Shown here in pieces: positions 17,072 to 27,459 of a DNA stretch of 64,000 bases (the stretch's first letter is position 1; each line of letters opens with the position of its first letter). This stretch comes from Schumannella soli (GTDB lineage Bacteria > Actinomycetota > Actinomycetes > Actinomycetales > Microbacteriaceae). The position numbers and the translations under genes are program-made. The notes beneath the pieces are model-generated. The model was given only the letters and a program-made list of their open reading frames with translations, was not told the DNA's origin and did not search any database. The stretch covers positions 183,959 to 247,958 of the forward strand of contig NZ_VHQG01000001.1 of assembly GCF_006517435.1 (NCBI RefSeq), given 5' to 3'.

Positions 17072-17215
17072 GCCGCCATCGTGCCACGCGCGAGGCTTCG
17101 GAACGCACGCGGGTCCCCGCGCCGTCGGGTGCCTCCGAGCGAGGATGTGGGACGCTCTACGGTGGACCGCGCCCGGCGCGCGACCCGCCCCCACCCTCGC
17201 GCACTGGAGAGAACC

Positions 17216-19120
17216 GTGAGCTCCCCCGCATCCTCTGCCCGCCGCAGCCCCTTCGCGCGACCCGCGAAAGACGACGGACCCCGCGCCTCGCTGCGCGACC
17301 TGCTCCCCTACCTGACGGAGCACCGCGGCGCGCTCGTCGCGGTCGTGCTGCTGAGCCTCGTCGGCGCGGCCGCCTCGCTCGCGCAGCCCGCCCTGGTGAG
17401 CACCGTCATCGGCCGCGTCGAGAAGGGCGCGAGCCTCGGGCCGCTGACCTGGCTGCTCATCGCGCTCGTCGTGGTCAGCGCGCTCATCTCGGCCGTGCAG
17501 CACTACCTGCTGCAGCGCACCGGAACCAGCGTGGTCCGCTCGGCGCGCGTGCAGCTGGTGCGGCGCATCCTGCACCTGCCGATCACCGAGTTCGACCTGC
17601 GCCGCACGGGCGACCTGGTCTCGCGCGTCGGCAGCGACACGACGCTGCTCTACGCCGTCATGACCCAGGGTCTGGTGGATGCGGTCGGCGGCGCCGTCGT
17701 CTTCATCGGCGCGATCTTCGGCATGGCCGTGATCGACCCGGTGCTGCTCGGGCTGACCGTGCTGGTCGTCGCGATCTCGATCGTCGCGGTCGTGCTGCTC
17801 AGCGGACGCGTGCGCGTCGCCAGCCGTCAGCAGCAGGAGCGCGTCGGCGATCTGGCCGCGTCGGTGGAGCGCGCCGTCAGCGCGATCCGGACGGTGCGCG
17901 CGGCGGGCGCGACCGAGCGCGAGGGCGCCGAGATCGAGAAGGACGCCGACGCGGCCTGGGGCGCCGGCATCCGCGTCGCGAAAGTGTCGGCGCTGATCGT
18001 GCCGATCGCCGGCATCGCGATGCAGGCCTCGTTCCTGGTGGTGCTCGGCGTCGGCGGGTTCCGCGTCGCGAGCGGCGCGATCACGGTCGCGAGCCTGGTG
18101 GCGTTCATCCTCTTCCTGTTCCTCATGATCATGCCGCTGGCCACGGCCTTCGGCGCGATCACCTCGGTCAACCAGGCGCTCGGCGCGCTCGGTCGCATCC
18201 GCGAGATCATCGCGATCCCGAGCGAGGACGAGGGGGATGCCGCGACCGCGGCCCGCGCGACGAGCCTCTCGGTCGCGCCGGTCGAGACCGGGGCTCCGAC
18301 GTCGCTGACCGTCGACGAGCGCGAGCACGCGGCGATCCGCTTCGACGAGGTCGTGTTCCGCTACCCCGAGGCCGCGCACCGCACCGAGCGCGAGAAGGAG
18401 ATCGCCGCCGCGGTCGGCACCGTCGCCGAGCCGCGCGATCGCACCGTGCTCAAGGGCGTCTCCTTCGCGGTGCCGAAGGGGCAGCGCACGGCGCTCGTCG
18501 GGCCGTCGGGCGCGGGCAAGAGCACGATCCTCGCCCTCATCGAGCGCTTCTACGACGCCGACGGCGGCCGCGTGCTGTTCGGCGAGCGGGATGTGCGCGC
18601 CCTCGACCGCGGCGAGCTGCGGTCGCAGCTGGGCTACGTCGAGCAGGATGCTCCGGTGCTGGCCGGCACGCTGCGCCAGAACCTGACCCTGGCGGCGCCC
18701 GGCGCGAGCGACGAGGACTGCATCCGCGTGCTGCGCGAGGTGAACCTCGGCGCCGTTCTGGAGCGGAACGAGCTGGGCCTCGACGCGCCCGTCGGCGAGG
18801 ACGGCGTCATGCTCTCCGGCGGAGAGCGTCAGCGGCTCGCGATCGCGCGGGCGCTGCTCGCGGCGCCGCCCGTGCTGCTGCTCGACGAGGCCACCGCGGC
18901 GCTCGACGGCGTCAACGAGCAGCTGCTGCGCGAGGCGATCGACCGCGTCGCCGCCGACCGCACCCTGCTCGTGATCGCGCACCGGCTGTCGACCGTCGTC
19001 GACAGCGACCGCATCATCGTGCTCGACGGCGGCCGGGTCGCCGGCGTCGGAACGCACGCCGAGCTGCTCGAGTCGACCCCGCTCTACCGCGAGCTCGCCC
19101 GGCACCAGCTGCTCGTCTGA
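17216..19120 (+). CDS. ABC multidrug/lipid half-exporter (TMD-NBD fusion)
   Basis: 634-residue half-transporter expected to work as a homodimer. Six membrane helices span residues 38-320, with the coupling-region motif RTGDLVSRVGSDTTLL. The nucleotide-binding domain has Walker A GPSGAGKST, Q-loop YVEQDAP, signature LSGGERQRLAIARALL, Walker B VLLLDEATAALDG and an H-loop AHRLSTV. An extra charged segment of about 30 residues sits between the A-loop YPEA and VLKGVSFAV, unlike the usual short turn. GTG 17216 has GGAGAG upstream. The substrate is unknown. Confidence 0.92.
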   Translation: MSSPASSARRSPFARPAKDDGPRASLRDLLPYLTEHRGALVAVVLLSLVGAAASLAQPALVSTVIGRVEKGASLGPLTWLLIALVVVSALISAVQHYLLQRTGTSVVRSARVQLVRRILHLPITEFDLRRTGDLVSRVGSDTTLLYAVMTQGLVDAVGGAVVFIGAIFGMAVIDPVLLGLTVLVVAISIVAVVLLSGRVRVASRQQQERVGDLAASVERAVSAIRTVRAAGATEREGAEIEKDADAAWGAGIRVAKVSALIVPIAGIAMQASFLVVLGVGGFRVASGAITVASLVAFILFLFLMIMPLATAFGAITSVNQALGALGRIREIIAIPSEDEGDAATAARATSLSVAPVETGAPTSLTVDEREHAAIRFDEVVFRYPEAAHRTEREKEIAAAVGTVAEPRDRTVLKGVSFAVPKGQRTALVGPSGAGKSTILALIERFYDADGGRVLFGERDVRALDRGELRSQLGYVEQDAPVLAGTLRQNLTLAAPGASDEDCIRVLREVNLGAVLERNELGLDAPVGEDGVMLSGGERQRLAIARALLAAPPVLLLDEATAALDGVNEQLLREAIDRVAADRTLLVIAHRLSTVVDSDRIIVLDGGRVAGVGTHAELLESTPLYRELARHQLLV

Positions 19121-19133
19121 GGTCGGCCGTCGT

Positions 19134-19156
19134 CCCCGGGGCCGGCCGCGCCGGGG
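19134..19156. terminator. Short GC hairpin between convergent genes
   Basis: CCCCGG (19134-19139) pairs with CCGGGG (19151-19156) in the 36-base gap between the exporter and pncA stops. The stem is short and lacks a U run. Confidence 0.4.
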
Positions 19157-19738
19157 TCAGACGAGCACGGCCCCGGCGGACGCGAGCTCGGCGAGCGCCG
19201 CCGCGGACGACTCGGGCGCCACACCGGCGACGAGCGAGGTGAGGATGCGCACCCGGCGGCCGCTGCGCAGCGCATCGAGCGCGCTGGCACGCACGCAGTA
19301 GTCGGTGGCGATGCCCACGACATCCACCTCGTCGATCCCCCGCCGGGTCAGCTCGTCCGCGAGCGCGCTGCCGTCGTCGAGTGTGCCCTCGAAGGCGGAG
19401 TAGGCGGGAACACCCTGCCCCTTCTTCACGTGCACGTCGATGAGCGAGGCGTCGAGCGCGGGGTGGTACTCGGCACCGAGGGTGCCAGCGACGCAGTGCA
19501 ACGGCCAGGTGTCGACGTAATCGGGTTCGGCGCCCTCGGCGAAGTGGCCGCCGTTCGTGTCGTCGCCGTGGTGCCAGTCGCGCGAGGCGACGACGAGTCC
19601 GTAGCGTTCGGGGTCGTCACCCAGCAGCCGGGTCACGCCGGCCGCGAGCGCCGCGCCGCCGCGCACCCCGAGCGCGCCGCCCTCGGTGAAGTCGTTCTGC
19701 ACATCCACGATCAGCAGAGCCCTGGTCGTCGCCGTCAT
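19157..19738 (-). CDS. pncA: Nicotinamidase / isochorismatase-family hydrolase
   Basis: 193-residue cysteine hydrolase converting nicotinamide to nicotinate for NAD salvage. The catalytic Asp is in VDVQNDF near residue 12. The metal-site region SRDWHHGDD and the WPLHCVAGTLGAEYHP block are present. The catalytic Lys is in HVKKGQG and the nucleophile Cys in GIATDYCVRASALDAL. This set matches bacterial PncA, which also activates pyrazinamide. The start ATG is 19738. It stands alone, 32 bases from the upstream PBP4-like gene on the same strand. Confidence 0.93.
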   Translation of the reverse strand: MTATTRALLIVDVQNDFTEGGALGVRGGAALAAGVTRLLGDDPERYGLVVASRDWHHGDDTNGGHFAEGAEPDYVDTWPLHCVAGTLGAEYHPALDASLIDVHVKKGQGVPAYSAFEGTLDDGSALADELTRRGIDEVDVVGIATDYCVRASALDALRSGRRVRILTSLVAGVAPESSAAALAELASAGAVLV

Positions 19739-19770
19739 CGGCCTACCTCCTTGCTCGCGGATGCCCGCGC

Positions 19771-21414
19771 TCAGATGCTGGACAGATTCGCGCCGCAGTC
19801 GTGCAGCGCTGCCGCGAGCGCGTCGAGCGCGGGATCGGCGGTCTCGTTCACGGCGTCGCCCACGCCGAGGAAGGCGAAGGCGAGGGCGGTGCCGTCGGCG
19901 GCCTGCACGGTTCCGATCAGGGTGCGCACGCCGGGGCCGCCGCCGCTGAACGCCTCGACGGCGCCGTCGGCTGAGCTCGTGCCGCCGAAGCGGCCGGCGA
20001 GCGCTCCGCTCTGACCGCTGCGGCCGAGCTGGGTGCGCAGCAGCGCGAGGTCGTCGTGGCTCTGCGCGATCTCGGCGGCGAACCGGGCCAGGAACACGGC
20101 CGAGACGGCGTCGTCGGTGCTGAGGCCCGATCCGTCGTGCACGACGATGCCGGTCGTCGCGACGCCGTAGCCGGCGAGCGCGGTCGCGTAGGTTCCGGTC
20201 AGCGAGGCGGCGCTGCCACCGTCGCCCTGCTTCTTCGACACGAGACGGCCGAGCGTCTCGGCGAGCGTGGCGTCATCGAGCGAGAGCATCTGACCGACGA
20301 GCTGCGAGACCGGCTGCGACTGCACCTGAGCGATCTCGGTGCCGCCCGCCGGCGCGGTCGCGGCGAGCGCCGTCGCATCGTCGGCGACGAGACCCGGAGC
20401 CGCCGCCCGCAGCGCGGCGAGCGCCTTCGCGCCGACGGCGGCGACCGGGTCGTCGGAGCGCGGGCTGATCGCGACGGCCGGATCGGCGCGGTCGCCGTCG
20501 AGCTGCAGCGAGGTGACCTTCGAGACGACGCCGGTCGTCTGCAGCGCCGTCGGCCACGTCGCATCCCAGCTGTCGCCGGTGCCCCAGTACGACGCGTCGA
20601 GCAGCACCGTCGAGATCGTCTTGCCGGGGTGCCGCGATGTCCAGGTGCTCGCGGCGGTGCTGAGCAGGTCGGCGAGCTTCGGCGCCCCCGCGTAGACCGA
20701 GGCGCTGCCGGCGGGCTGGGCGCTGAGGGTCGCATCCCCGTGGCCGACGATCGCGATGGAGTCGTCGCCGGCGTCGATGACGGTGGTCGGGATGCGGTAG
20801 TCGGGCCCGAGCACGCTCAGCGCCGCGCCCGCGGTCAGCAGCTTCATCGCCGAGCCGGGGCGTACCGGGGTCGCGCCGCCGCGGTCGTAGAGGGCGTCAC
20901 CTCCGGTCGCCGAGATGACGGTGCCCTCGAAGGTGCCGAGCCGGGTGTCGCCGGCGAGCGGGCTGATCGAGCAGCTGCGCAGCCGGGCCGGTGCGGCGAT
21001 CGTGTCGGGACGGGGGCGCGCGCTCGGCTTCGCGGACTCGGCGACGTCGGCCTTCTGCTCGGCGGCGGCTCGACTCTCGGCCATGGCGTGCCCGGCGGCG
21101 ACCGCGCCGGTTCCGAGCACGGCGAAGGCGACCACGAAGGCGATCGCGCCGAGCGCCAGTCGGCGTTTGCGGAGCCGGGCGAGGATGCCGGCGCGACGTG
21201 TGCGGGGATCGGCGGCGGGTACGGATGTCGCGACGGGTGCAGCGACCTCGGGCTCTGCCCCGCTGCCGGCGGACGCGGGCGTCGCGCCCTGTTCGGCGGC
21301 CTCGAGGCCCGTTGCGCTGTCGACCGATCCGGGCGACGCGGCGTCAGGAGCGCTCGCCGACACCCCGGGTGGTGGCCCGCTCTCGCCGTCGCGCGGCGGC
21401 GTCTCGTCCGTCAC
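19771..21414 (-). CDS. PBP4 (peptidase S13)-like membrane protein, probably catalytically inactive
   Basis: 547 residues: a Pro/Ala-rich cytoplasmic N-terminus (1-83), one membrane helix (about 84-108) and an external S13-type domain. The first active-site motif is intact (SAMK, S188 and K191), and the GHGDATL block resembles the family GGGDPTL. Where S13 enzymes carry SDN, this protein reads D380-D381-A382 (LSLDDATLAETLGR). Where they carry KTG it reads F489-S490-G491 (EAFSGGGPGVRTLIG). With two of three catalytic motifs lost, D-Ala-D-Ala hydrolysis is doubtful; a peptidoglycan-binding or regulatory role is possible. The call of a plain carboxypeptidase should not be assumed. Confidence 0.82.
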   Translation of the reverse strand: MTDETPPRDGESGPPPGVSASAPDAASPGSVDSATGLEAAEQGATPASAGSGAEPEVAAPVATSVPAADPRTRRAGILARLRKRRLALGAIAFVVAFAVLGTGAVAAGHAMAESRAAAEQKADVAESAKPSARPRPDTIAAPARLRSCSISPLAGDTRLGTFEGTVISATGGDALYDRGGATPVRPGSAMKLLTAGAALSVLGPDYRIPTTVIDAGDDSIAIVGHGDATLSAQPAGSASVYAGAPKLADLLSTAASTWTSRHPGKTISTVLLDASYWGTGDSWDATWPTALQTTGVVSKVTSLQLDGDRADPAVAISPRSDDPVAAVGAKALAALRAAAPGLVADDATALAATAPAGGTEIAQVQSQPVSQLVGQMLSLDDATLAETLGRLVSKKQGDGGSAASLTGTYATALAGYGVATTGIVVHDGSGLSTDDAVSAVFLARFAAEIAQSHDDLALLRTQLGRSGQSGALAGRFGGTSSADGAVEAFSGGGPGVRTLIGTVQAADGTALAFAFLGVGDAVNETADPALDALAAALHDCGANLSSI

Positions 21415-21483
21415 GCCGTCATCCTATGATCGCCGGCTGGGGCGACCCCGCCGCGAAGCACGACCCCGGCGCGACTCCTTGCG

Positions 21484-21526
21484 GAATGACGAAGAGCCCC
21501 ACGGTCGGCGGGGCTCTTCGTCATTC
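21484..21526. terminator. Bidirectional terminator downstream of lsr2
   Basis: A perfect 17-bp stem (21484-21500 with 21510-21526) has a 9-base loop. It follows the lsr2 stop by about 50 bases on the minus strand. Confidence 0.9.
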
Positions 21527-21575
21527 TGCGGCCGCGCGAAGCGGCCCCGTCGTCGCGACGGAAAAGTCTGCGAGC

Positions 21576-21947
21576 TCAGTGCGCCTTGTCGTAGGCCTCG
21601 AGGATCTCGCCCTTGACGCGGCCGCGGTCGCCGACGCTGTAGCCGTTCGCGTTCGCCCACTCGCGGATCGCGGCGAGGTCTTCGGGGCTGCGGCCGCTGC
21701 CGCTCGATCCCGATCCGCCCGATCCGGTGGCGCGGGCGCCGGATCGACGCAGACCCGAGGGGGCGCCGACGCGGGTGCCGGCGTCGATGAAGGGCTGGAG
21801 CGCGGCCTCGAGCTTGGCGACGTTCTCGTCGGAGAGGTCGATCGAGTACTGCACGCCGTTGAAGGCGAAGGTCGTCGAGCGGGTGCCGTCGGGCAGGTCC
21901 TCGCCGCTGAGGTCGTCGGTGAACTGGATCACTGTGCGTCGCGCCAT
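21576..21947 (-). CDS. lsr2: Lsr2 nucleoid-associated protein
   Basis: 123-residue histone-like protein that bridges AT-rich DNA and silences foreign genes in actinobacteria. The N-terminal dimerisation domain starts ARRTVIQFTDDLSGEDLPDG. A Gly/Ser linker occupies about residues 70-85. The C-terminal DNA-binding domain contains IREWANANGYSVGDRGRV, with the RGR AT-hook-like element. It is monocistronic, with a long AT-richer upstream region (21948-22141) and a strong terminator. No Shine-Dalgarno sequence is visible before the ATG at 21947. Confidence 0.95.
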   Translation of the reverse strand: MARRTVIQFTDDLSGEDLPDGTRSTTFAFNGVQYSIDLSDENVAKLEAALQPFIDAGTRVGAPSGLRRSGARATGSGGSGSSGSGRSPEDLAAIREWANANGYSVGDRGRVKGEILEAYDKAH

Positions 21948-21983
21948 AAACCGAACACTAACGCGCCTTTCGCGAATTCATCG

Positions 21984-21989
21984 ATTATC
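21984..21989 (-). promoter_or_regulatory. Possible -10 element of lsr2
   Basis: GATAAT on the minus strand lies 36 bases upstream of the lsr2 start, within the most AT-rich stretch nearby. No convincing -35 is seen at the right spacing. Confidence 0.3.
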
Positions 21990-22141
21990 CGCGCAGGATT
22001 AGAGAAATGCCGCACTAATCGCGACGAAATCCCGCACTCGAGGCCACGACGCATCCCTCAATCGATCGGTCGCTAACTGTCGCCATTCGCACGGGATAGC
22101 GACAGTCATCGACCGACCGGAACAGGGCGCAGCGAACGGCC

Positions 22142-24280
<2,139 letters not shown>

Positions 24281-24365
24281 GGCGGCCTCCTTCCGGTCGG
24301 GGATGCGGGCGTCGCGGTCGCGAGCCGAGGTGAGCGGGCGGACGGGCCGTCACGCATCCGTTTAA

Positions 24366-24380
24366 TGAGAACTGTTGTCG
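24366..24380. promoter_or_regulatory. Zur-like operator between rpmJ and the CobW-like gene
   Basis: TGAGAACTGTTGTCG is a 15-base imperfect palindrome matching the actinobacterial Zur pattern TGAnAAnnnTTnTCA with one end mismatch. An overlapping palindrome GTTGTCGATAAC runs to 24385. It lies 20 bases before the CobW-like start, next to a possible -10 TAACGT (24382-24387), so binding would block that promoter and possibly rpmJ as well. Confidence 0.65.
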
Positions 24381-24399
24381 ATAACGTAGCATCGTCGGC

Positions 24400-25458
24400 A
24401 TGCATTCCCCGCGCTTCCGCATCGTGCTCGGCCCCGATCCGATCGCCCGCCGCCGCACGGCCGACCGCCTCGCCGACCTCACCGAGGTGCGCGCCACGCA
24501 CCTGCACGACGCGCACGACAGCTGCGCCGATGCCTGCCGCAGCGTCGCCGCCGCCGTCGACGCCGGCATCGCAGCAGGTCGAGGGCGGGTCATCAGCGCC
24601 CCGTCGGACACCCGCCCGCAGCACCTGTTCGAGCTGCTCGGCAGCGCGGCCGAGCACACCAGCCTGATCGTGCACGTCGACCCGGCGCTGCTGCTGGTCG
24701 AGCTCGCCGACGAGCGCCTCATCGACGACGGCGAGCACCAGGGCAGCCTCATCGCCCGTTCGTCGGTGCTCGTCGAGCAGATCGAGCACGCCGACGCGCT
24801 CGTCGTCGACCACCGTCGTGCGCCCGACGCGGATGCGCTCAGCCGCCTGCTGGCGCTGCTCAGCCACCTCGCACCCGACGCGCGGCTCGTGCTGCCGCGC
24901 GGGGCGCACTGGCGCGACCGTGCGCGTTCGGCCGGATCCGCCGGCGCCGGCCCGGGGGCCGCAAGCAGCTCGCACCGCGGCCTGGCCGCCGGCGCGGGCC
25001 CTCGCCGCATCCCGGTCGAACCCGGCTGGGTGAAGGTGCTGAACGGCGACCACGCCCCGGCATTCGCCGACCCGCGCGTCAGCACGCTGCGCTACACGAA
25101 CCCGGTGCCGTTCCACCCGCGCCGCGTGCTCGCGCTGCTGCAGGGCGGCTGGTCGCACGGCGATCACGGCGCGATCATCCGCTCGGCCGGCTTCTGCCGC
25201 TTCGCGACCCGGCCGGGCGTGACCGGGTTCTGGGATCAGGCGGGCGGCTCGATCGGCATCGAGCCGGCCGCGCGCGACACGGCCGACGGCCCGCTCAGCG
25301 TGGGCCAGGACCTCGCGATCACCGGATTCGCCCTCGACGCCGCGGGCCTCACCGCCGCACTCGACGAGTGCGCGCTGCGCCCCGACGAGCTGCTCGCCGG
25401 ACCCGAGCTGTGGGCGAAGCTCGTCGATCCGCTGCCGGAGTGGCAGCCGCGAGCCTGA
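24400..25458 (+). CDS. CobW C-terminal domain protein with degenerate, P-loop-less N-terminal domain
   Basis: 352 residues. The C-terminal domain (about 205-350) has YTNPVPFHPRRVLALL, IIRSAGFCRFATRPGVTGF and WDQAGGSIGIEPA, typical of CobW/ZNG1-family metallochaperone GTPases. The N-terminus keeps the family length but, where the P-loop GxxGxGK(S/T) should lie, reads LGPDPIARRRTADRL, and no CxCC metal motif is seen. GTP hydrolysis is therefore unlikely. Position opposite zinc-free rpmJ at a Zur-like box suggests a zinc-starvation role. ATG 24400 has no clear ribosome binding site, and the leader may be only a few bases. Confidence 0.82.
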   Translation: MHSPRFRIVLGPDPIARRRTADRLADLTEVRATHLHDAHDSCADACRSVAAAVDAGIAAGRGRVISAPSDTRPQHLFELLGSAAEHTSLIVHVDPALLLVELADERLIDDGEHQGSLIARSSVLVEQIEHADALVVDHRRAPDADALSRLLALLSHLAPDARLVLPRGAHWRDRARSAGSAGAGPGAASSSHRGLAAGAGPRRIPVEPGWVKVLNGDHAPAFADPRVSTLRYTNPVPFHPRRVLALLQGGWSHGDHGAIIRSAGFCRFATRPGVTGFWDQAGGSIGIEPAARDTADGPLSVGQDLAITGFALDAAGLTAALDECALRPDELLAGPELWAKLVDPLPEWQPRA

Positions 25459-25589
25459 GCACGCGCCGATCCGCGAGCACTCCGCGGCCTCCGCCACGGA
25501 ATCCGTCGTGCCAAACCGCTGAAACCACTGGATTCCGCCGGAAGACGCCCGCTAACCTGCCGGGAACGACCGCGCCGGAAGGACATCCC

Positions 25590-27020
25590 GTGCACCGCAC
25601 CGTCTTCGAACGACAGGCCCCGCCCGCGAGCGCGATCGACCACGCGCTCGCCGAGACCCGGCACGAGGTGTTCTGGCTCGACGACATCGATCGCGCCGCG
25701 CATCCCCGCCTCGAGGGCGACCACGACGCCGACCTCGTGATCGTCGGCGGCGGCTACACCGGACTCTGGACGGCGATCGTCGCCAAGGAGCGCAACCCCG
25801 CCCTCACCGTGGTGCTGCTCGAGGGCAAGCGCGTCGGCTGGGCCGCCTCGGGACGCAACGGCGGATTCGTCGAGGCGAGCCTCACCCACGGCGAGGAGAA
25901 CGGCCAGCGCCGCTGGCCTGAAGAACTGCCGCTGCTCGACGCGCTCGGCCTGCAGAACCTCGACGAGATCGAGGCCACGATCGCCCGCTACGACATGAAG
26001 GTGGATGCGCAGCGCACGGGAACCCTCGCGCTCGCCGTCGAGCCGCACCAGGTCGAGTGGCTGCGTGAGGAGCCCGTCGACGACGACCACGTCTTCCTCG
26101 ACGAGACCGCCGTGCGCGCCGAGGTGAACTCGCCCACGTACCTCGCCGCCACCTGGGACAAGCGCGGCACGCTGCTCGCGCATCCCGGCAAGCTCGCCCT
26201 CGAACTGGCGCGCGTCGCGGTCGGGCTCGGCGTCGAGATCTTCGAGCACTCCCCAGCCAGGTCGATCGACGACGACCCGAGCGGTCCCGCCGACGCCGGC
26301 GTCGTCGTGACGACCTCGCGCGGCTCGGTGCGCGCCGAGCAGGCCGTGCTGGCGACGAACGTGTTCCCGTCGCTGCTCAAGCGCAACCGGCTCATGACCG
26401 TGCCCGTCTACGACTACGTGCTCGCGACCGAGCCGCTCGACGCCGCGCAGCTGGCCTCCATCGGCTGGACGAACCGGCAGGGCCTCGCCGACCTCGCGAA
26501 CCAGTTCCACTACTACCGGATGACGGCCGACGACCGGATCGTGTTCGGCGGCTACGACGCCGTCTACCACTACGGCGGGCGCGTGCGGGAGTCGTACGAG
26601 GATCGCCCGGAGTCGTTCCGCAAGCTCGCCTCGCACCTGCTGACGACCTTCCCGCAGCTGGAGGGCATCCGCTTCACCCACCGCTGGGCGGGCGCGATCG
26701 ACACCAGCACCCGCTTCTGCGCCTTCTACGGCACCGCCCGCGGCGGCCGCGTCGCCTACGCCGCCGGCTTCACCGGACTCGGCGTCGCCGCGACCCGCTT
26801 CGCCGCGCAGGTCATGCTCGACCAGCTCGACGGCGCCGACACCGAGCGCACGAGACTGCGGATGGTGCGCGAGCGTCCGCTGCCCTTCCCGCCCGAGCCG
26901 GCCGCCTCGATGGGCATCAACGCGACCCGCTGGTCGCTCGACCGCGCCGACCACAGCGAGGGGCGTCGCAACGTGCTGCTCAAGGCGCTCGACGCCGTCG
27001 GGCTGGGGTTCGACTCGTGA
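25590..27020 (+). CDS. FAD-dependent amine/amino-acid oxidoreductase (DAO family)
   Basis: 476-residue flavoprotein of the D-amino-acid-oxidase fold. The FAD Rossmann motif is DLVIVGGGYTGLWTAI near residue 48, followed by GWAASGRNGGF, as in gamma-glutamylputrescine oxidase (PuuB) and related amine oxidases. A C-terminal GFTGLGVAATRFAAQVM block contacts the flavin. The substrate is unknown. The frame is open from 25368, but GTG 25590 has GGAAGGA 7 bases upstream and suits the family N-terminus. It overlaps the downstream cupin gene, suggesting joint use. Confidence 0.88.
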   Translation: MHRTVFERQAPPASAIDHALAETRHEVFWLDDIDRAAHPRLEGDHDADLVIVGGGYTGLWTAIVAKERNPALTVVLLEGKRVGWAASGRNGGFVEASLTHGEENGQRRWPEELPLLDALGLQNLDEIEATIARYDMKVDAQRTGTLALAVEPHQVEWLREEPVDDDHVFLDETAVRAEVNSPTYLAATWDKRGTLLAHPGKLALELARVAVGLGVEIFEHSPARSIDDDPSGPADAGVVVTTSRGSVRAEQAVLATNVFPSLLKRNRLMTVPVYDYVLATEPLDAAQLASIGWTNRQGLADLANQFHYYRMTADDRIVFGGYDAVYHYGGRVRESYEDRPESFRKLASHLLTTFPQLEGIRFTHRWAGAIDTSTRFCAFYGTARGGRVAYAAGFTGLGVAATRFAAQVMLDQLDGADTERTRLRMVRERPLPFPPEPAASMGINATRWSLDRADHSEGRRNVLLKALDAVGLGFDS

Positions 27021-27421
27021 TGGCGGATGCGGCGGGCGACGCCAGCGACGGGTTCATCCCCGCATCGCACGTGGATGCGCTGAGTATCGCACTCGAGCAC
27101 GAGCCGCTGCCCGCCGACGAGGTCGAGGCGGGCGCGCCGACCGCCGGGATCGTGGAGCTCGGGACGCTGCCCGGTGGCTCCGGCCTCGACTACGGGATCT
27201 GGGAGATGAGCGCCGGCGCCGCCCGCGACGTCGAGGCCGACGAGCTCTTCGTCGTGCTCGCGGGCCGCGGCACGGTCGAGTTCCTGGATGCCGCCCCCGG
27301 CTCCGCCGACCGCATCCTCACCCTCGCCGCGGGCTCGGTGGTGCGCCTGCACGCCGGCCAGCGCACCCTCTGGACGATCACCGAGCCCCTGCGGAAGGTC
27401 TACGTGACGCCGAGCGCGTGA
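27020..27421 (+). CDS. Cupin-domain protein (Cupin_3 / DUF861-like)
   Basis: About 133 residues with one cupin barrel: GIWEMSAGAARDVEADELFVVLAGRGTVEFL and GSVVRLHAGQRTLWTITEPLRKVYVT (quoted segments are consecutive parts of the barrel; key residues are E at VEADE and W-T at TLWTI). Similar proteins follow PuuB- or DadA-like oxidoreductases in proteobacteria and actinobacteria. Metal-binding His residues are mostly absent, as in many Cupin_3 members. The start is ATG 27020 (TGATG with the previous stop) or GTG 27017. Confidence 0.82.
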   Translation: MADAAGDASDGFIPASHVDALSIALEHEPLPADEVEAGAPTAGIVELGTLPGGSGLDYGIWEMSAGAARDVEADELFVVLAGRGTVEFLDAAPGSADRILTLAAGSVVRLHAGQRTLWTITEPLRKVYVTPSA

Positions 27422-27459
27422 CGCGCGTCAGCGTATGGCCGACGGGACTGACGCCGTGA

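Noticed and set aside
15842..17215. Open frame extending the ABC exporter upstream by more than 450 codons
   Set aside because: It is antisense to the DrrA-type ATPase and CHY genes, is Arg-rich without domains, and GTG 17216 has a good ribosome binding site at the family start.
16736..19105. Minus-strand frame of 789 codons
   Set aside because: Only its last 111 codons (the CHY protein from ATG 17071) match a family; the rest is a shadow of the exporter on the other strand.
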